Source: Scatolibacter rhodanostii (lineage in GTDB: Bacteria; Bacillota; Clostridia; Oscillospirales; Acutalibacteraceae). From it: a stretch of DNA of 64,000 bases. The translations under genes were made by a program, and so were the position numbers. Positions within the stretch are counted from its first letter, which is position 1. Every line of letters begins with the position of its first letter. Below the pieces are notes generated by a model, which did not search any database, had not been told where the DNA came from, and worked only from the letters and a program-made list of their open reading frames with translations. The stretch spans positions 546,654-610,653 of the forward strand of contig NZ_FZLO01000002.1 of NCBI RefSeq assembly GCF_900197595.1, written 5' to 3'. Shown piece by piece: positions 36,143-43,993 of the stretch.

Positions 36143-36985
36143 TTATTTTTCTATTTTGCTGTATAAAGGGGCGTCTACCACATCTTGTTTAGGCCCTCTG
36201 CTTTGCACAGGTCTGCTGTTGTGATTCTGATTCTGCGCATAAGGACGGCGGTTGTTATTGTTACCGCTTCGATTGTTGTTGTATGGTGGTTTTCCACCGC
36301 GGTTTTGATAGTTACCTCTGCGGTGATTATCTCTTCTCGGAAAACGCTCTCCATTTACAGAGCCAATCACAACATGGCGAAGTAAATCTTCTCCCTCACT
36401 CCAAGACTTTGCTCCTTCGATATCTTGAACAGCTGTATGTATAATTCTTCTCTCATACGGGTTCATTGGCTCTAAGGAATGATTTCTTCCTGTCTTGAGT
36501 GCTTTTTGCGCCATTTTTTTGCCCAAAGACTCTAATGTTTCTTTTCTCTTCTCACGGTATTGGCCGACATCCAATGTAATACGATAGTATCCGTCGCCGC
36601 TATGGTTCGCAACCAATGAAGCCAAATACTGCAAAGCATCTAATGTTTCGCCTCGATGACCAATGATAAAACCCACATCTTGATCATTTAAAACCAATTC
36701 TGCTCCGCTTTCATTTTTGCGAATTTCTATGCCAACGTTCACAAGACCCATTTCTTTCAGCACAGATTTCAAATACTCGGCTGCTGATTCAGCGGCATCC
36801 AATTGCTTCAAAAACACTTTCACTTTTGCGGGACTTCCGCCAAACAGACCAAATGTCTTCTTGACGGGCGTTTCTAAAATTTCAAACTCAAATTCATCTT
36901 CTGATCTGTCAATACCCAATTCTGCACAGGCTCTGTCAAGAGCAATTTCCACTGTCTCGCCGGTTGCGATTGCTTCTTTTAACAT
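36143..36985 (-). CDS. jag: Jag/KhpB RNA-binding protein (KH and R3H domains)
   Basis: The protein has the Jag N-terminal domain (TGETVEIALDRACAELGID), a KH domain with IGHRGETLDALQYLA (GxxG) and an R3H domain with RNHSLEPMNPYERRIIHTA. In Streptococcus and relatives this protein (KhpB/EloR) regulates cell elongation by binding small RNAs. The basic, Asn- and Arg-rich C-terminal tail (about 60 residues) is longer than usual. The frame is open nine codons upstream, but GGAGGAATT before the ATG at 36985 fixes the start (280 residues). It ends the leftward rpmH-rnpA-yidD-yidC-jag operon. Confidence 0.93.
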   Translation of the reverse strand: MLKEAIATGETVEIALDRACAELGIDRSEDEFEFEILETPVKKTFGLFGGSPAKVKVFLKQLDAAESAAEYLKSVLKEMGLVNVGIEIRKNESGAELVLNDQDVGFIIGHRGETLDALQYLASLVANHSGDGYYRITLDVGQYREKRKETLESLGKKMAQKALKTGRNHSLEPMNPYERRIIHTAVQDIEGAKSWSEGEDLLRHVVIGSVNGERFPRRDNHRRGNYQNRGGKPPYNNNRSGNNNNRRPYAQNQNHNSRPVQSRGPKQDVVDAPLYSKIEK

Positions 36986-37027
36986 GAATAATTCCTCCTC
37001 AATTGCCGACATTCACTCGGCTCTCGC

Positions 37028-38104
37028 TTACTTTTTACTGCCCAAATACTGATCAGAATTACGTGATTTTCCGGAAGATTTCTTTCCGGTTCCCTTTTGT
37101 GCTGTTTTTTTCTTATTATCTTTTGGTTGATTTATGGCTGCTTCATCTAGTTTCTTTGCAATTTGTCTTTGTGCATCTGCTGACAAAGGATTGATTTTTT
37201 CTTCAGCCAACGCAAGTGTTACGGCTCTTTGTGCTTCTGATTTGGCTGTCATATGATGTATGCTGAAAAATTGATTGGTAATAGCAGTTTGAATTGTACT
37301 TGTAATACTTTGTGCGATAAAATACAAACTAACCGCTGCGGGGTATGAAAAGGCAAGATAGGCAAAGAAGAAATTCATACCGTACATCATGAATCCCATA
37401 CAGCCTTTTTGCTGTCCTTGTGCTGCTGCTTGAGCAGGATTACTGCGCTGCATATAAATCTGGCTAGCAATGGATACAAGAAGATACCCCACTGGTAAGA
37501 TCCATAAAATATTACTCCAATTGCCAAACTCAGGGCTTTGAAGCAAGTCTAATCCTAAAAAGTTAAAGCCTTTTGAAAGCTCTGTTATTTTTTCAACATC
37601 AGCTGGGGTAAACATGGTCAGCTTATCTTGCAACGCTCCAAAATTGCGAAGAATTTCAAGCTCTGCATAATAACCCATATTACCTGAACCAGGAATTCTT
37701 GACACATATTGCGTGGCTTGTGCAATGGTATCTTTCGCAATATGCAAGGTGTTGCTAAGCGGCTGTGACACTGAATACATAACACCAATCATAACAGGAA
37801 AAGTCAAAAGCATTGGTAAGCAACCACCCATTGGGTTGATACCTTCTTTTTCTTGCAGCTTCATCAATTCTTCGTTATATTTTTGCTTGTTGTTGCCATA
37901 GATTTTTTGAAGTTCTGCTTGCTTTTTTGCAAATTTAGACTGCGACGCCATCCCTCTTTGCTGTTTTAGCGTAGAAGGGAACAAAATGAGTTTTGTTAAA
38001 ATAGTAAAAAAGATGATGGCCACACCATAATTTTTAAATATAGCAAAAAGTGCCCAGAGCAAATAGCCCAGCAAGCCACCAATCAGGTTAAAAATATCTC
38101 CCAT
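37028..38104 (-). CDS. yidC: Membrane protein insertase YidC/SpoIIIJ
   Basis: YidC inserts and folds membrane proteins, alone or with Sec. The 358-residue protein has the five-helix core: a first helix with YGVAIIFFTILTKLILFPSTLKQQ, a coiled hairpin rich in Lys and Gln, INPMGGCLPMLLTFPVMIGVMYSVSQPL, and helices near NILWILPVGYLLVSIA and FFFAYLAFSYPAAVSLYFIAQS. It lacks a lipoprotein signal and ends in a basic Lys-rich tail likely to contact ribosomes. AAAGGAG precedes the start. It lies between yidD and jag, the usual order. Confidence 0.95.
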   Translation of the reverse strand: MGDIFNLIGGLLGYLLWALFAIFKNYGVAIIFFTILTKLILFPSTLKQQRGMASQSKFAKKQAELQKIYGNNKQKYNEELMKLQEKEGINPMGGCLPMLLTFPVMIGVMYSVSQPLSNTLHIAKDTIAQATQYVSRIPGSGNMGYYAELEILRNFGALQDKLTMFTPADVEKITELSKGFNFLGLDLLQSPEFGNWSNILWILPVGYLLVSIASQIYMQRSNPAQAAAQGQQKGCMGFMMYGMNFFFAYLAFSYPAAVSLYFIAQSITSTIQTAITNQFFSIHHMTAKSEAQRAVTLALAEEKINPLSADAQRQIAKKLDEAAINQPKDNKKKTAQKGTGKKSSGKSRNSDQYLGSKK

Positions 38105-38156
38105 AAAACAAAAACTCCTTTAAGCCCAAGCAATCTCTTGTTTTCAAGTTGCTTGA

Positions 38157-38393
38157 TTACTTATTCTCTTTCTTTATTTTTCTTTCCGGTACTGGGTCAT
38201 AGCCACCTTTGCTAAAAGGATTGCAACGCAAAACCCGCCAAACTGTTAAAATGGTGCCTTTAAAAGCCCCAAAGCGTTCAATTGCCGTTAAGCCATATTC
38301 CGAACAGGTGGGAATATAGCGGCAAGATGGTCGCGTATGGGGAGAAATGTATGTTCGGTAAAATTGAATGACAGCCATCAGTATTTTTTTCAT
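38157..38393 (-). CDS. yidD: Membrane protein insertion efficiency factor
   Basis: This 78-residue protein matches YidD along its length: [33 protein letters not shown], then [17 protein letters not shown]. The conserved cysteines and the amphipathic N-terminus are present. YidD aids YidC-dependent insertion. It lies between rnpA and yidC in the origin operon. Confidence 0.95.
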   Translation of the reverse strand: MKKILMAVIQFYRTYISPHTRPSCRYIPTCSEYGLTAIERFGAFKGTILTVWRVLRCNPFSKGGYDPVPERKIKKENK

Positions 38394-38440
38394 CTAGGCT
38401 TGTCACCTTCTTTGTTTAAAAAGGAACCCGCTTGGCTTTG

Positions 38441-38797
38441 TCAAACAGGTTTCGTCTCTTTATTATACAATCCGGCCTTTTTAAGGCTTGTTTCTAACTG
38501 CTTTTTCACCTGCTGCATTTTCACATAAGGTGTTTTCCCTCTAGCTACAAAGATATAATCATTACCTGATTGCAGATAGGGAGAAATTTCTCGCCAAGCT
38601 TCTCTTATAATTCTTCTGCTGCGATTTCTTTTTACTGCATTGCCTATTTTTTTGCTTGTTGTAATGCCAATCCTGGTTTTTTTCTCTCTGTTTTTAAGGA
38701 CATAGACAACCACCACCGGAGTTACAAAGCTTTTACCTCGGTTATAAATCCGCCTAAAATCATTATTATGGCAAATTGGTGTAATCTGACTTTTCAT
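38441..38797 (-). CDS. rnpA: Ribonuclease P protein component
   Basis: RnpA binds the RNase P RNA and helps 5' end processing of tRNAs. The 118-residue basic protein has the RNR signature in GNAVKRNRSRRIIREA and the N-terminal NNDFRRIYNRGKSF. It follows rpmH after 87 bases, with a hairpin between them that may tune the ratio of the two transcripts. Confidence 0.95.
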   Translation of the reverse strand: MKSQITPICHNNDFRRIYNRGKSFVTPVVVVYVLKNREKKTRIGITTSKKIGNAVKRNRSRRIIREAWREISPYLQSGNDYIFVARGKTPYVKMQQVKKQLETSLKKAGLYNKETKPV

Positions 38798-38855
38798 AAT
38801 AAAAGAGAACCCTTTCCCTTCAAACTGAAAGAAACAAAATCATTATAAACAAAGA

Positions 38856-38877
38856 AAGGTCACGCATTGGTGACCTT
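38856..38877 (-). terminator. Hairpin between rpmH and rnpA (attenuator-like)
   Basis: A perfect 8-bp stem AAGGTCAC / GTGACCTT with a 6-base loop is followed on the minus strand by TTTCTTTG. It is probably a partial terminator that lets some transcripts continue into rnpA. Confidence 0.55.
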
Positions 38878-38884
38878 AAAGGCA

Positions 38885-39019
38885 TTAGTAAGACAATCTA
38901 GCTCTGCCCTTTGCGCGACGGCGTGCTAAAACTTTTCGTCCGTTTTTGTCTGACATTCTTTTTCTAAAGCCATGCTCCTTTTTTCTGTGAAGCTTTTTAG
39001 GCTGATAGGTTCTAAGCAT
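38885..39019 (-). CDS. rpmH: 50S ribosomal protein L34
   Basis: L34 is a 44-residue basic protein: [20 protein letters not shown] at the start and [12 protein letters not shown] at the end. The frame is open 20 codons upstream, but GAAAGGAGG before the ATG at 39019 and the known length of L34 fix the start. It opens the leftward origin operon and has a strong promoter at 39062-39091. Confidence 0.98.
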   Translation of the reverse strand: MLRTYQPKKLHRKKEHGFRKRMSDKNGRKVLARRRAKGRARLSY

Positions 39020-39061
39020 ATATAAAACCCTCCTTTCGGGGTAGTTTCCCTGCGAGTAAAT

Positions 39062-39091
39062 ATTATAACTTAAAATCATTCAATATGTCAA
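39062..39091 (-). promoter_or_regulatory. Sigma-A promoter of rpmH-rnpA operon
   Basis: On the minus strand a perfect TTGACA and a perfect TATAAT are separated by 18 bases, with the rpmH ATG about 43 bases downstream of the -10. Confidence 0.85.
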
Positions 39092-39256
39092 CCTTATTTT
39101 TAGCGATTTATCCTGTTTTTACTTTGTTTTTTATTTTTTTGTGATTGATAAAATATTTTTTTGAGATTAAAACGGAAAACCTTGTTGAAAACTTTTTTTC
39201 TTACACAAGACCTAGTATTCTATAAATATTTTTCTTTTTATACGCTGTTAATTGGT

Positions 39257-39285
39257 TTGAAAGTTTCCACAAGTTATGTTATAAT
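39257..39285 (+). promoter_or_regulatory. Sigma-A promoter of dnaA
   Basis: TTGAAA and TATAAT are separated by 17 bases with a TGT extended -10. A DnaA-box-like GTTTCCACA lies in the spacer and ATGTTGAATAC covers the likely start point, both suited to feedback control. Confidence 0.8.
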
Positions 39286-39450
39286 GTTGAATACTTTGAG
39301 AGATTAAATCTTTGCTCTTGCGATATGTCTAATAAAGCAAACGAAACCGTACTGTGTTTTGTTTGTTTTTGTGTCTTTATTCCACATTTTTACTTTTCTA
39401 TCGTAAAATCACAGGATCTCTTTGACAGATTATATAAGGAGGAAACGTCT

Positions 39451-40785
39451 TTGAACTCTTTTGATGAAGCATGGACGTTGATTTGCGACTACTGCAAGTC
39501 AAATATTACTGAAGTAGCCTATAAAACCTGGTTTGAAAGGCTTGTTCCTGTCACACTTGAATTTGAAAACGGTACGGCCATTATTGAAGCCCCTAATGAA
39601 TTTCACAAGCAGACCTTAATCCGCTGCTATCAAGATTTATTAGATGAGGCTTTTCAAAATGTATTTAGCTCTAAAATTAACTTTAAAATTTGTGTGAAGG
39701 AAGAAATTCCACAGGCCGCAAACGGGTTTGGTTATTCCGCTTCATCTTCTTCGCAAGCGGACAAAAATGAAGATTATGACCTTTCCTTTGAAACGTTTGT
39801 TGTAGGACCCTCTAACCGATTTGCACACGCTGCTTGTTTAGCCGTGGCGTCGAAACCGGCTGTTCTTTACAACCCGCTTTTCATTTATGGTAATTCCGGT
39901 TTAGGAAAAACGCATTTATTGTACGCTATTTCCAAGGAAATCAACGATCATTTTCCTAACATGACCATTATCTATATTAAAGGTGACGATTTTACCAATG
40001 AAATGATTGAAGCAATCCGTACCGGTACAACTCCAATTTTCAGAGAAAAATATCGTCATGCTGATGTTCTCCTCGTGGATGATATCCAGTTTATCGCTGG
40101 TAAAGATTCTACGCAGGAAGAATTTTTCCATACCTTTAATGCTTTGCACGAAGCAAAAAAACAGATTATCTTAACTTCTGACCGCCCACCAAAAGATATT
40201 TCCACTTTGGAGGACAGGCTTCAAACTCGTTTTGAATGGGGACTAACGGCCGATATTCAGCCACCGGATTTTGAAACGCGTATTGCTATTATTACCCGAA
40301 AAGCTGAAAACCTCGATATTACAATTCCTGATACGGTATGTGAATACATAGCCAATAAGTTGAAAAGTAACATTCGTCAACTTGAGGGTGCTGTCAAAAA
40401 AATTAAGGCTTATAACTTATTAGAAGGTAAACCACTTAATGTGGCAACCGCGCAAGCTGCTATCAGCGATATTATCAATAACAGTCAACCAACCCCTGTT
40501 ACTGTCGATAAAATTATTGAAGAAGTGGGTAGAACGTACGGAGTATCTTCCGATGAAATTCTCTCGCAGCTAAGAAAAGCTGAAATATCTACAGCAAGAC
40601 AAATTGCTATGTATATTGTAAGAGAGATTACTCAGCTTTCTATGGTAGAAGTAGGAAAAACATTTGGAGGCCGAGATCATTCAACGGTTGTGTATGCGAT
40701 CAAACAAGTTGAAAAAAACATTAAAAGTGATCCTCATACCAAAGCAACCATTGACGATATTATTAAAAACATTCGCGACCGATGA
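39451..40785 (+). CDS. dnaA: Chromosomal replication initiator protein DnaA
   Basis: DnaA binds DnaA boxes at oriC, melts the origin and loads the helicase. From a TTG start at 39451 the protein has 444 residues: domain I (AWTLICDYCKSN...), a short linker, the AAA+ domain with Walker A GNSGLGKTHLL and Walker B LLVDDIQFIAGKDSTQEEFF, and domain IV ending in the DNA-binding signature GGRDHSTVVYAIKQVEK. The TTG is preceded by a perfect AAGGAGGAAA at 39437-39446, which decides it over an in-frame ATG at 39325. It is transcribed from 39257-39285 and followed by the oriC-like region. Confidence 0.97.
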   Translation: MNSFDEAWTLICDYCKSNITEVAYKTWFERLVPVTLEFENGTAIIEAPNEFHKQTLIRCYQDLLDEAFQNVFSSKINFKICVKEEIPQAANGFGYSASSSSQADKNEDYDLSFETFVVGPSNRFAHAACLAVASKPAVLYNPLFIYGNSGLGKTHLLYAISKEINDHFPNMTIIYIKGDDFTNEMIEAIRTGTTPIFREKYRHADVLLVDDIQFIAGKDSTQEEFFHTFNALHEAKKQIILTSDRPPKDISTLEDRLQTRFEWGLTADIQPPDFETRIAIITRKAENLDITIPDTVCEYIANKLKSNIRQLEGAVKKIKAYNLLEGKPLNVATAQAAISDIINNSQPTPVTVDKIIEEVGRTYGVSSDEILSQLRKAEISTARQIAMYIVREITQLSMVEVGKTFGGRDHSTVVYAIKQVEKNIKSDPHTKATIDDIIKNIRDR

Positions 40786-41048
40786 GGTCGAAATTTTTTC
40801 CACATTTTTTTAAACATTCAACAGTGGATTGTCAACAGTTTGTGGACTAAAAAAATCTTTCAACTTCTTTTCACTTTTCCTCAACAGAGCAATCTGAAAA
40901 ACTTTCAGCTGTTTTGATTATGGTAGAACTGAAAAAATGAAAGTTTTCAACAAATTCACAGCCCCTACTACTACCACTAAATCTATTACATTCACAACAC
41001 AGTATAAAACCATAAATTTCTAACCCACAGCTAAAAAGGAGAACTTCT
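40786..41048 (+). other. oriC: Origin of replication (oriC), dnaA-dnaN gap
   Basis: Visible DnaA-box-like sites are TTTTCCACA (40796-40804, 8 of 9), TGTGGACTA (40841-40849, 7 of 9 on the other strand) and AGTGGATTG (40822-40830, weaker). Further right AAATTCACA (40952-40960) is followed by a GC-rich GCCC and then repeated triplets CTA CTA CTA CCA CTA (40965-40979), with CTA TTA at 40983-40988. Box, GC-rich spacer and DnaA-trios in that order are the basal unwinding system known from Bacillus subtilis. The position between dnaA and dnaN, and the gene polarity change beside it, agree. Confidence 0.8.
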
Positions 41049-42152
41049 ATGAAATTTACTGTTAATAAAAAAGAAATTACTGACGCTGTGCTTAATATAC
41101 AACGCGCAGTCTCTACAAAAACCTCCATTCCAGTCCTAGAAGGAATACTCATCAAAACAGGCGAGCTTTCTGTTGAAATGAGCGCTTACGATTTAGAACT
41201 AGGCATAAAAACAGTTATTGCTGCAACCGGAATCCAAGAGGGAACAACAGTTCTAAGCGCTAAACTGTTTTCTGAAATTGTTAGAAAATCTCCTGCAGAA
41301 ATTATCACGGTTGAAGTTGACGAAAAACACATGGCCACCATTGTAAGCGGCCACAGCAATTTTTCCATCATTGGATTTTTACCGGAAGAATTCCCAGAAT
41401 TGCCCAAATTGGAAGATTCAACTATTTTTAATCTCCCTTCAAAAATGCTAAAAAGCATGATTCGCCAAACAAGTTTTGCCATTGCTGAAAGCGACGCAAA
41501 ACCAATTCATCAAGGTGGCCTTTTCAACATTCAAGATGGCCGGCTAGACATGGTCGCAGTTGATGGTTATCGCTTGGCAAAAAGAAGTGAGCTCATCGAT
41601 TTCAAGGACGAACTATCGTTTGTTATTCCAGGAAAGACACTACGCGAAGTAAATTCCCTTCTAAAAGATGAAGATGATTTAATTGAAATTGCCGCCGGAA
41701 AGCGCCATGTTTTATTCAAAATTGGAAATTACACGGTTACTTCTAGTTTGTTAGAAGGTGATTTCTTAAATTACAAAGCTACTATTCCGACTGAAACAGG
41801 CATCGAAGTCATTGTAAACACAAGAAAAGTGATTGAAAGTGTTGAACGCGTTTCACTTCTAATTACAGACAGACTAAAAAGTCCTTTGCGCTGCACTTTT
41901 GAAGATGACAGCATAAAATTGCTATGTACAACGGCCATGGGCCGAGCCAGCGATCAAATTGAAGCCAGTATCCAAGGCGAAAATATAGAAATTGGATTTA
42001 ATAGCCGATATTTACTGGATGCGCTCAAAAATACAGAGTGTGATGAAATTAAAATTCAGCTCAATACCGCCCTCAGTCCTATGAAAATTGTTCCCAAAGA
42101 AGGCGATAGCTTTTTATTTTTAGTTTTACCGGTAAAGCTAAAATCAAATTAA
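41049..42152 (+). CDS. dnaN: DNA polymerase III sliding clamp (beta subunit)
   Basis: DnaN forms the ring that tethers DNA polymerase to the template. The 367-residue protein has the three-fold repeat structure, with MKFTVNKKEITDAVLNIQRAVSTKTSIPVLEGI at the start, AVDGYRLAKR in the second domain and a C-terminal APMKIVP-like SPMKIVPKEGDSFLFLVLPVKL. AAAGGAG precedes the start. It follows oriC directly. Confidence 0.97.
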   Translation: MKFTVNKKEITDAVLNIQRAVSTKTSIPVLEGILIKTGELSVEMSAYDLELGIKTVIAATGIQEGTTVLSAKLFSEIVRKSPAEIITVEVDEKHMATIVSGHSNFSIIGFLPEEFPELPKLEDSTIFNLPSKMLKSMIRQTSFAIAESDAKPIHQGGLFNIQDGRLDMVAVDGYRLAKRSELIDFKDELSFVIPGKTLREVNSLLKDEDDLIEIAAGKRHVLFKIGNYTVTSSLLEGDFLNYKATIPTETGIEVIVNTRKVIESVERVSLLITDRLKSPLRCTFEDDSIKLLCTTAMGRASDQIEASIQGENIEIGFNSRYLLDALKNTECDEIKIQLNTALSPMKIVPKEGDSFLFLVLPVKLKSN

Positions 42153-42315
42153 GAACGGCCTAAAAAATAATGAAGTAATAAATAAATATTTGTAGAATTA
42201 TAAATTATTGGGTCAAAACCAGTCGAATATTTATGCGTTTTGTAACTTTTATGTATAAATATTATATTATTTCGCATAAAAATTACATTTTGATTTAGAA
42301 GGAGTATGCCCTTAT

Positions 42316-42504
42316 ATGAAATTACAAGCATTTTTAAAATGGCAAGGTGCGGCTGATACAGGCGGGCAAGTCAAAATGGTGATTCAGGGTGGCTATGTCA
42401 AGGTAAACGGAGAAGTTTGCACACAAAGAGGTCATCAGCTCAAAGATGGAGATAAGGTAGAGTTCGGCGGAGAAGTTTATGTATATCAAGCGAATCGTTT
42501 ATGA
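42316..42504 (+). CDS. S4-domain RNA-binding protein (YaaA/RlbA type)
   Basis: This 62-residue protein is a single S4 domain (LQAFLKWQGAADTGGQVKMV, GGYVKVNGEVCTQRGHQLKDGDKVE). It is the small protein found between dnaN and recF in most Firmicutes, linked in Bacillus to ribosome large-subunit assembly. AGAAGGAG precedes the ATG. Its end overlaps the start of recF by 26 bases, so the two are probably translationally coupled. Confidence 0.93.
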   Translation: MKLQAFLKWQGAADTGGQVKMVIQGGYVKVNGEVCTQRGHQLKDGDKVEFGGEVYVYQANRL

Positions 42505-43603
42505 GAACTTTCGCAATCTTGCAGACGGTGAAATTTTGCCTGATGAGGGAATGAACGTCATTTACGGAGAAAATGCACAAGGTAAAACAAATTTACTGGA
42601 AACCATTTGGCTTTTTACCGGTGGTCATTCTTTTCGTGGGACTAAAGATTGTGAGCTTCCAAAGCTTGAAAAAGAAACCGGAAATAACAGCCATTATACA
42701 AAATTGAAGGCTGATTTCTTTAAAGAAGAGAGAAATCAAACTGCAGTCTTAAACATTGAACGTGGAAGAAGACGTTCGGTGATTAATGGTGTTGAAAAGA
42801 AAACAGGATCGGCTTTAGTTGGTAAGATTTGTGCTGTTATTTTTTCTCCGGAACATTTACAGCTTGTTAAAGAAGGTCCATCAACCCGACGTAATTTTAT
42901 TGACAGTGCTATTTGTCAAATTAATCCTTCTTATGTCCGTACACTTACGCTTTATAATCGCTTACTTTTACAGCGGAATGCGCTTTTGAAAGATATAGTT
43001 CGACATCCGGATTTATCCGATACGCTTGAGGTTTGGAATTTGCGGCTTGCTAAATATGGCGTGCAAATTATGATACAACGTGCTGATTATATGCGTTTGT
43101 TGCAACCTAAATGTGATTTCATTTACGATGGAATAGCCAAAGGCAGGGAGGATATGAAAATTGCCTATGCTCCCAATGTGTTTTTTAAACAAGATGAGTT
43201 TACAGAAGAATCTCTTGAGATAGTGATGATTGAAGAACTTAAAAAATCAGAAAGAACAGATATTAAGACAGGGCATACAACAGTGGGTCCTCACCGTGAT
43301 GATTTGTCAATTGAAATTGGTGGTGTTTCTGCACGCCTGTTTGCTTCACAAGGGCAACAGCGCAGCGCTGTTTTGGCTATGAAGTTGGCTGAAGCAGAGA
43401 TTTTGCAAGAAAAAACATATGAAGCTCCCATTATTCTTTTGGACGATGTCATGAGTGAATTGGATTCTAACAGGCAAGACTATTTGCTCAATCATCTGTA
43501 TGACAAACAAGTTTTTATTACTTGTTGTTCGCCTGAAAGTGTAAATTTAATGCAAAAAGGCAAACGGTTTTACCTAGAAAATGGAGTAGTGTCAGCAGAG
43601 TAA
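42479..43603 (+). CDS. recF: DNA replication and repair protein RecF
   Basis: RecF is an SMC-like ATPase that helps load RecA at gaps. The 374-residue protein has Walker A IYGENAQGKTNLLE near residue 30, the signature FASQGQQRSAVLAMKLAE near residue 290 and Walker B PIILLDDVMSELDSNR. The ATG lies in the end of the S4-domain gene with GGCGGAGAAG upstream. Length and order are normal for the family. Confidence 0.96.
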   Translation: MYIKRIVYENFRNLADGEILPDEGMNVIYGENAQGKTNLLETIWLFTGGHSFRGTKDCELPKLEKETGNNSHYTKLKADFFKEERNQTAVLNIERGRRRSVINGVEKKTGSALVGKICAVIFSPEHLQLVKEGPSTRRNFIDSAICQINPSYVRTLTLYNRLLLQRNALLKDIVRHPDLSDTLEVWNLRLAKYGVQIMIQRADYMRLLQPKCDFIYDGIAKGREDMKIAYAPNVFFKQDEFTEESLEIVMIEELKKSERTDIKTGHTTVGPHRDDLSIEIGGVSARLFASQGQQRSAVLAMKLAEAEILQEKTYEAPIILLDDVMSELDSNRQDYLLNHLYDKQVFITCCSPESVNLMQKGKRFYLENGVVSAE

Positions 43604-43628
43604 AGGTAGTGGAAAGGGTTTATGGAAG

Positions 43629-43892
43629 ATGTGGCTTCATTTGGGGAATGATACGATTGTGAGTATGAAAGATGTAATTGGTATTTTTGATTTAGACAAT
43701 ACAACTATTTCGAGTCATACGCGTCATTTTCTATCAGAAGCACAAAAAAAACATCTTGTTATCAATGTCTCTATGGAGCTTCCAAAATCTTTTATTTTGT
43801 GTCAAAAAGAAGATAATTTAGTTGTGTATATCTCTCAAATTTCCCCTGCAACATTATTGAAAAGAAGTCTTTCTTTTTCTAAATTTGAATAA
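43629..43892 (+). CDS. remB: DUF370 protein, RemB/YaaB-like
   Basis: This 87-residue protein matches the DUF370 family: LHLGNDTIVSMKDVIGIFDLDN at the start and PKSFILCQKEDNLVVYISQISPATLLKR later. In Bacillus subtilis the member encoded between recF and gyrB is YaaB/RemB, and the related RemA is a DNA-binding activator of biofilm genes. The gene order here is the same. The predicted role is regulatory, by analogy. Confidence 0.9.
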   Translation: MWLHLGNDTIVSMKDVIGIFDLDNTTISSHTRHFLSEAQKKHLVINVSMELPKSFILCQKEDNLVVYISQISPATLLKRSLSFSKFE

Positions 43893-43993
43893 ATACGGCT
43901 TAGAATAAACTTGTCTTTTTGATAGAATTGGTTTATACTATTCTTTTAAAGAGTGACTGATTTATCGTTATAACCGCCGTTTGGAGGAATAAA

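Larger units (their letters stand above)
39020..39450. other. Divergent intergenic region between rpmH and dnaA
   Basis: This region holds the rpmH promoter (minus, 39062-39091), the dnaA promoter (plus, 39257-39285) and a dnaA leader of about 160 bases. DnaA-box-like sequences occur at 39263-39271 (GTTTCCACA) and near 39380 (TATTCCACA), each 7 of 9 to TTATCCACA. An open frame from an ATG at 39325 is in frame with dnaA but has no ribosome binding site, so I treat it as leader. Confidence 0.6.

Noticed and set aside
39325..39450. N-terminal extension of DnaA from an ATG at 39325
   Set aside because: It has no ribosome binding site, the extra residues are hydrophobic and unlike DnaA, and a perfect AAGGAGG lies just before the TTG at 39451.
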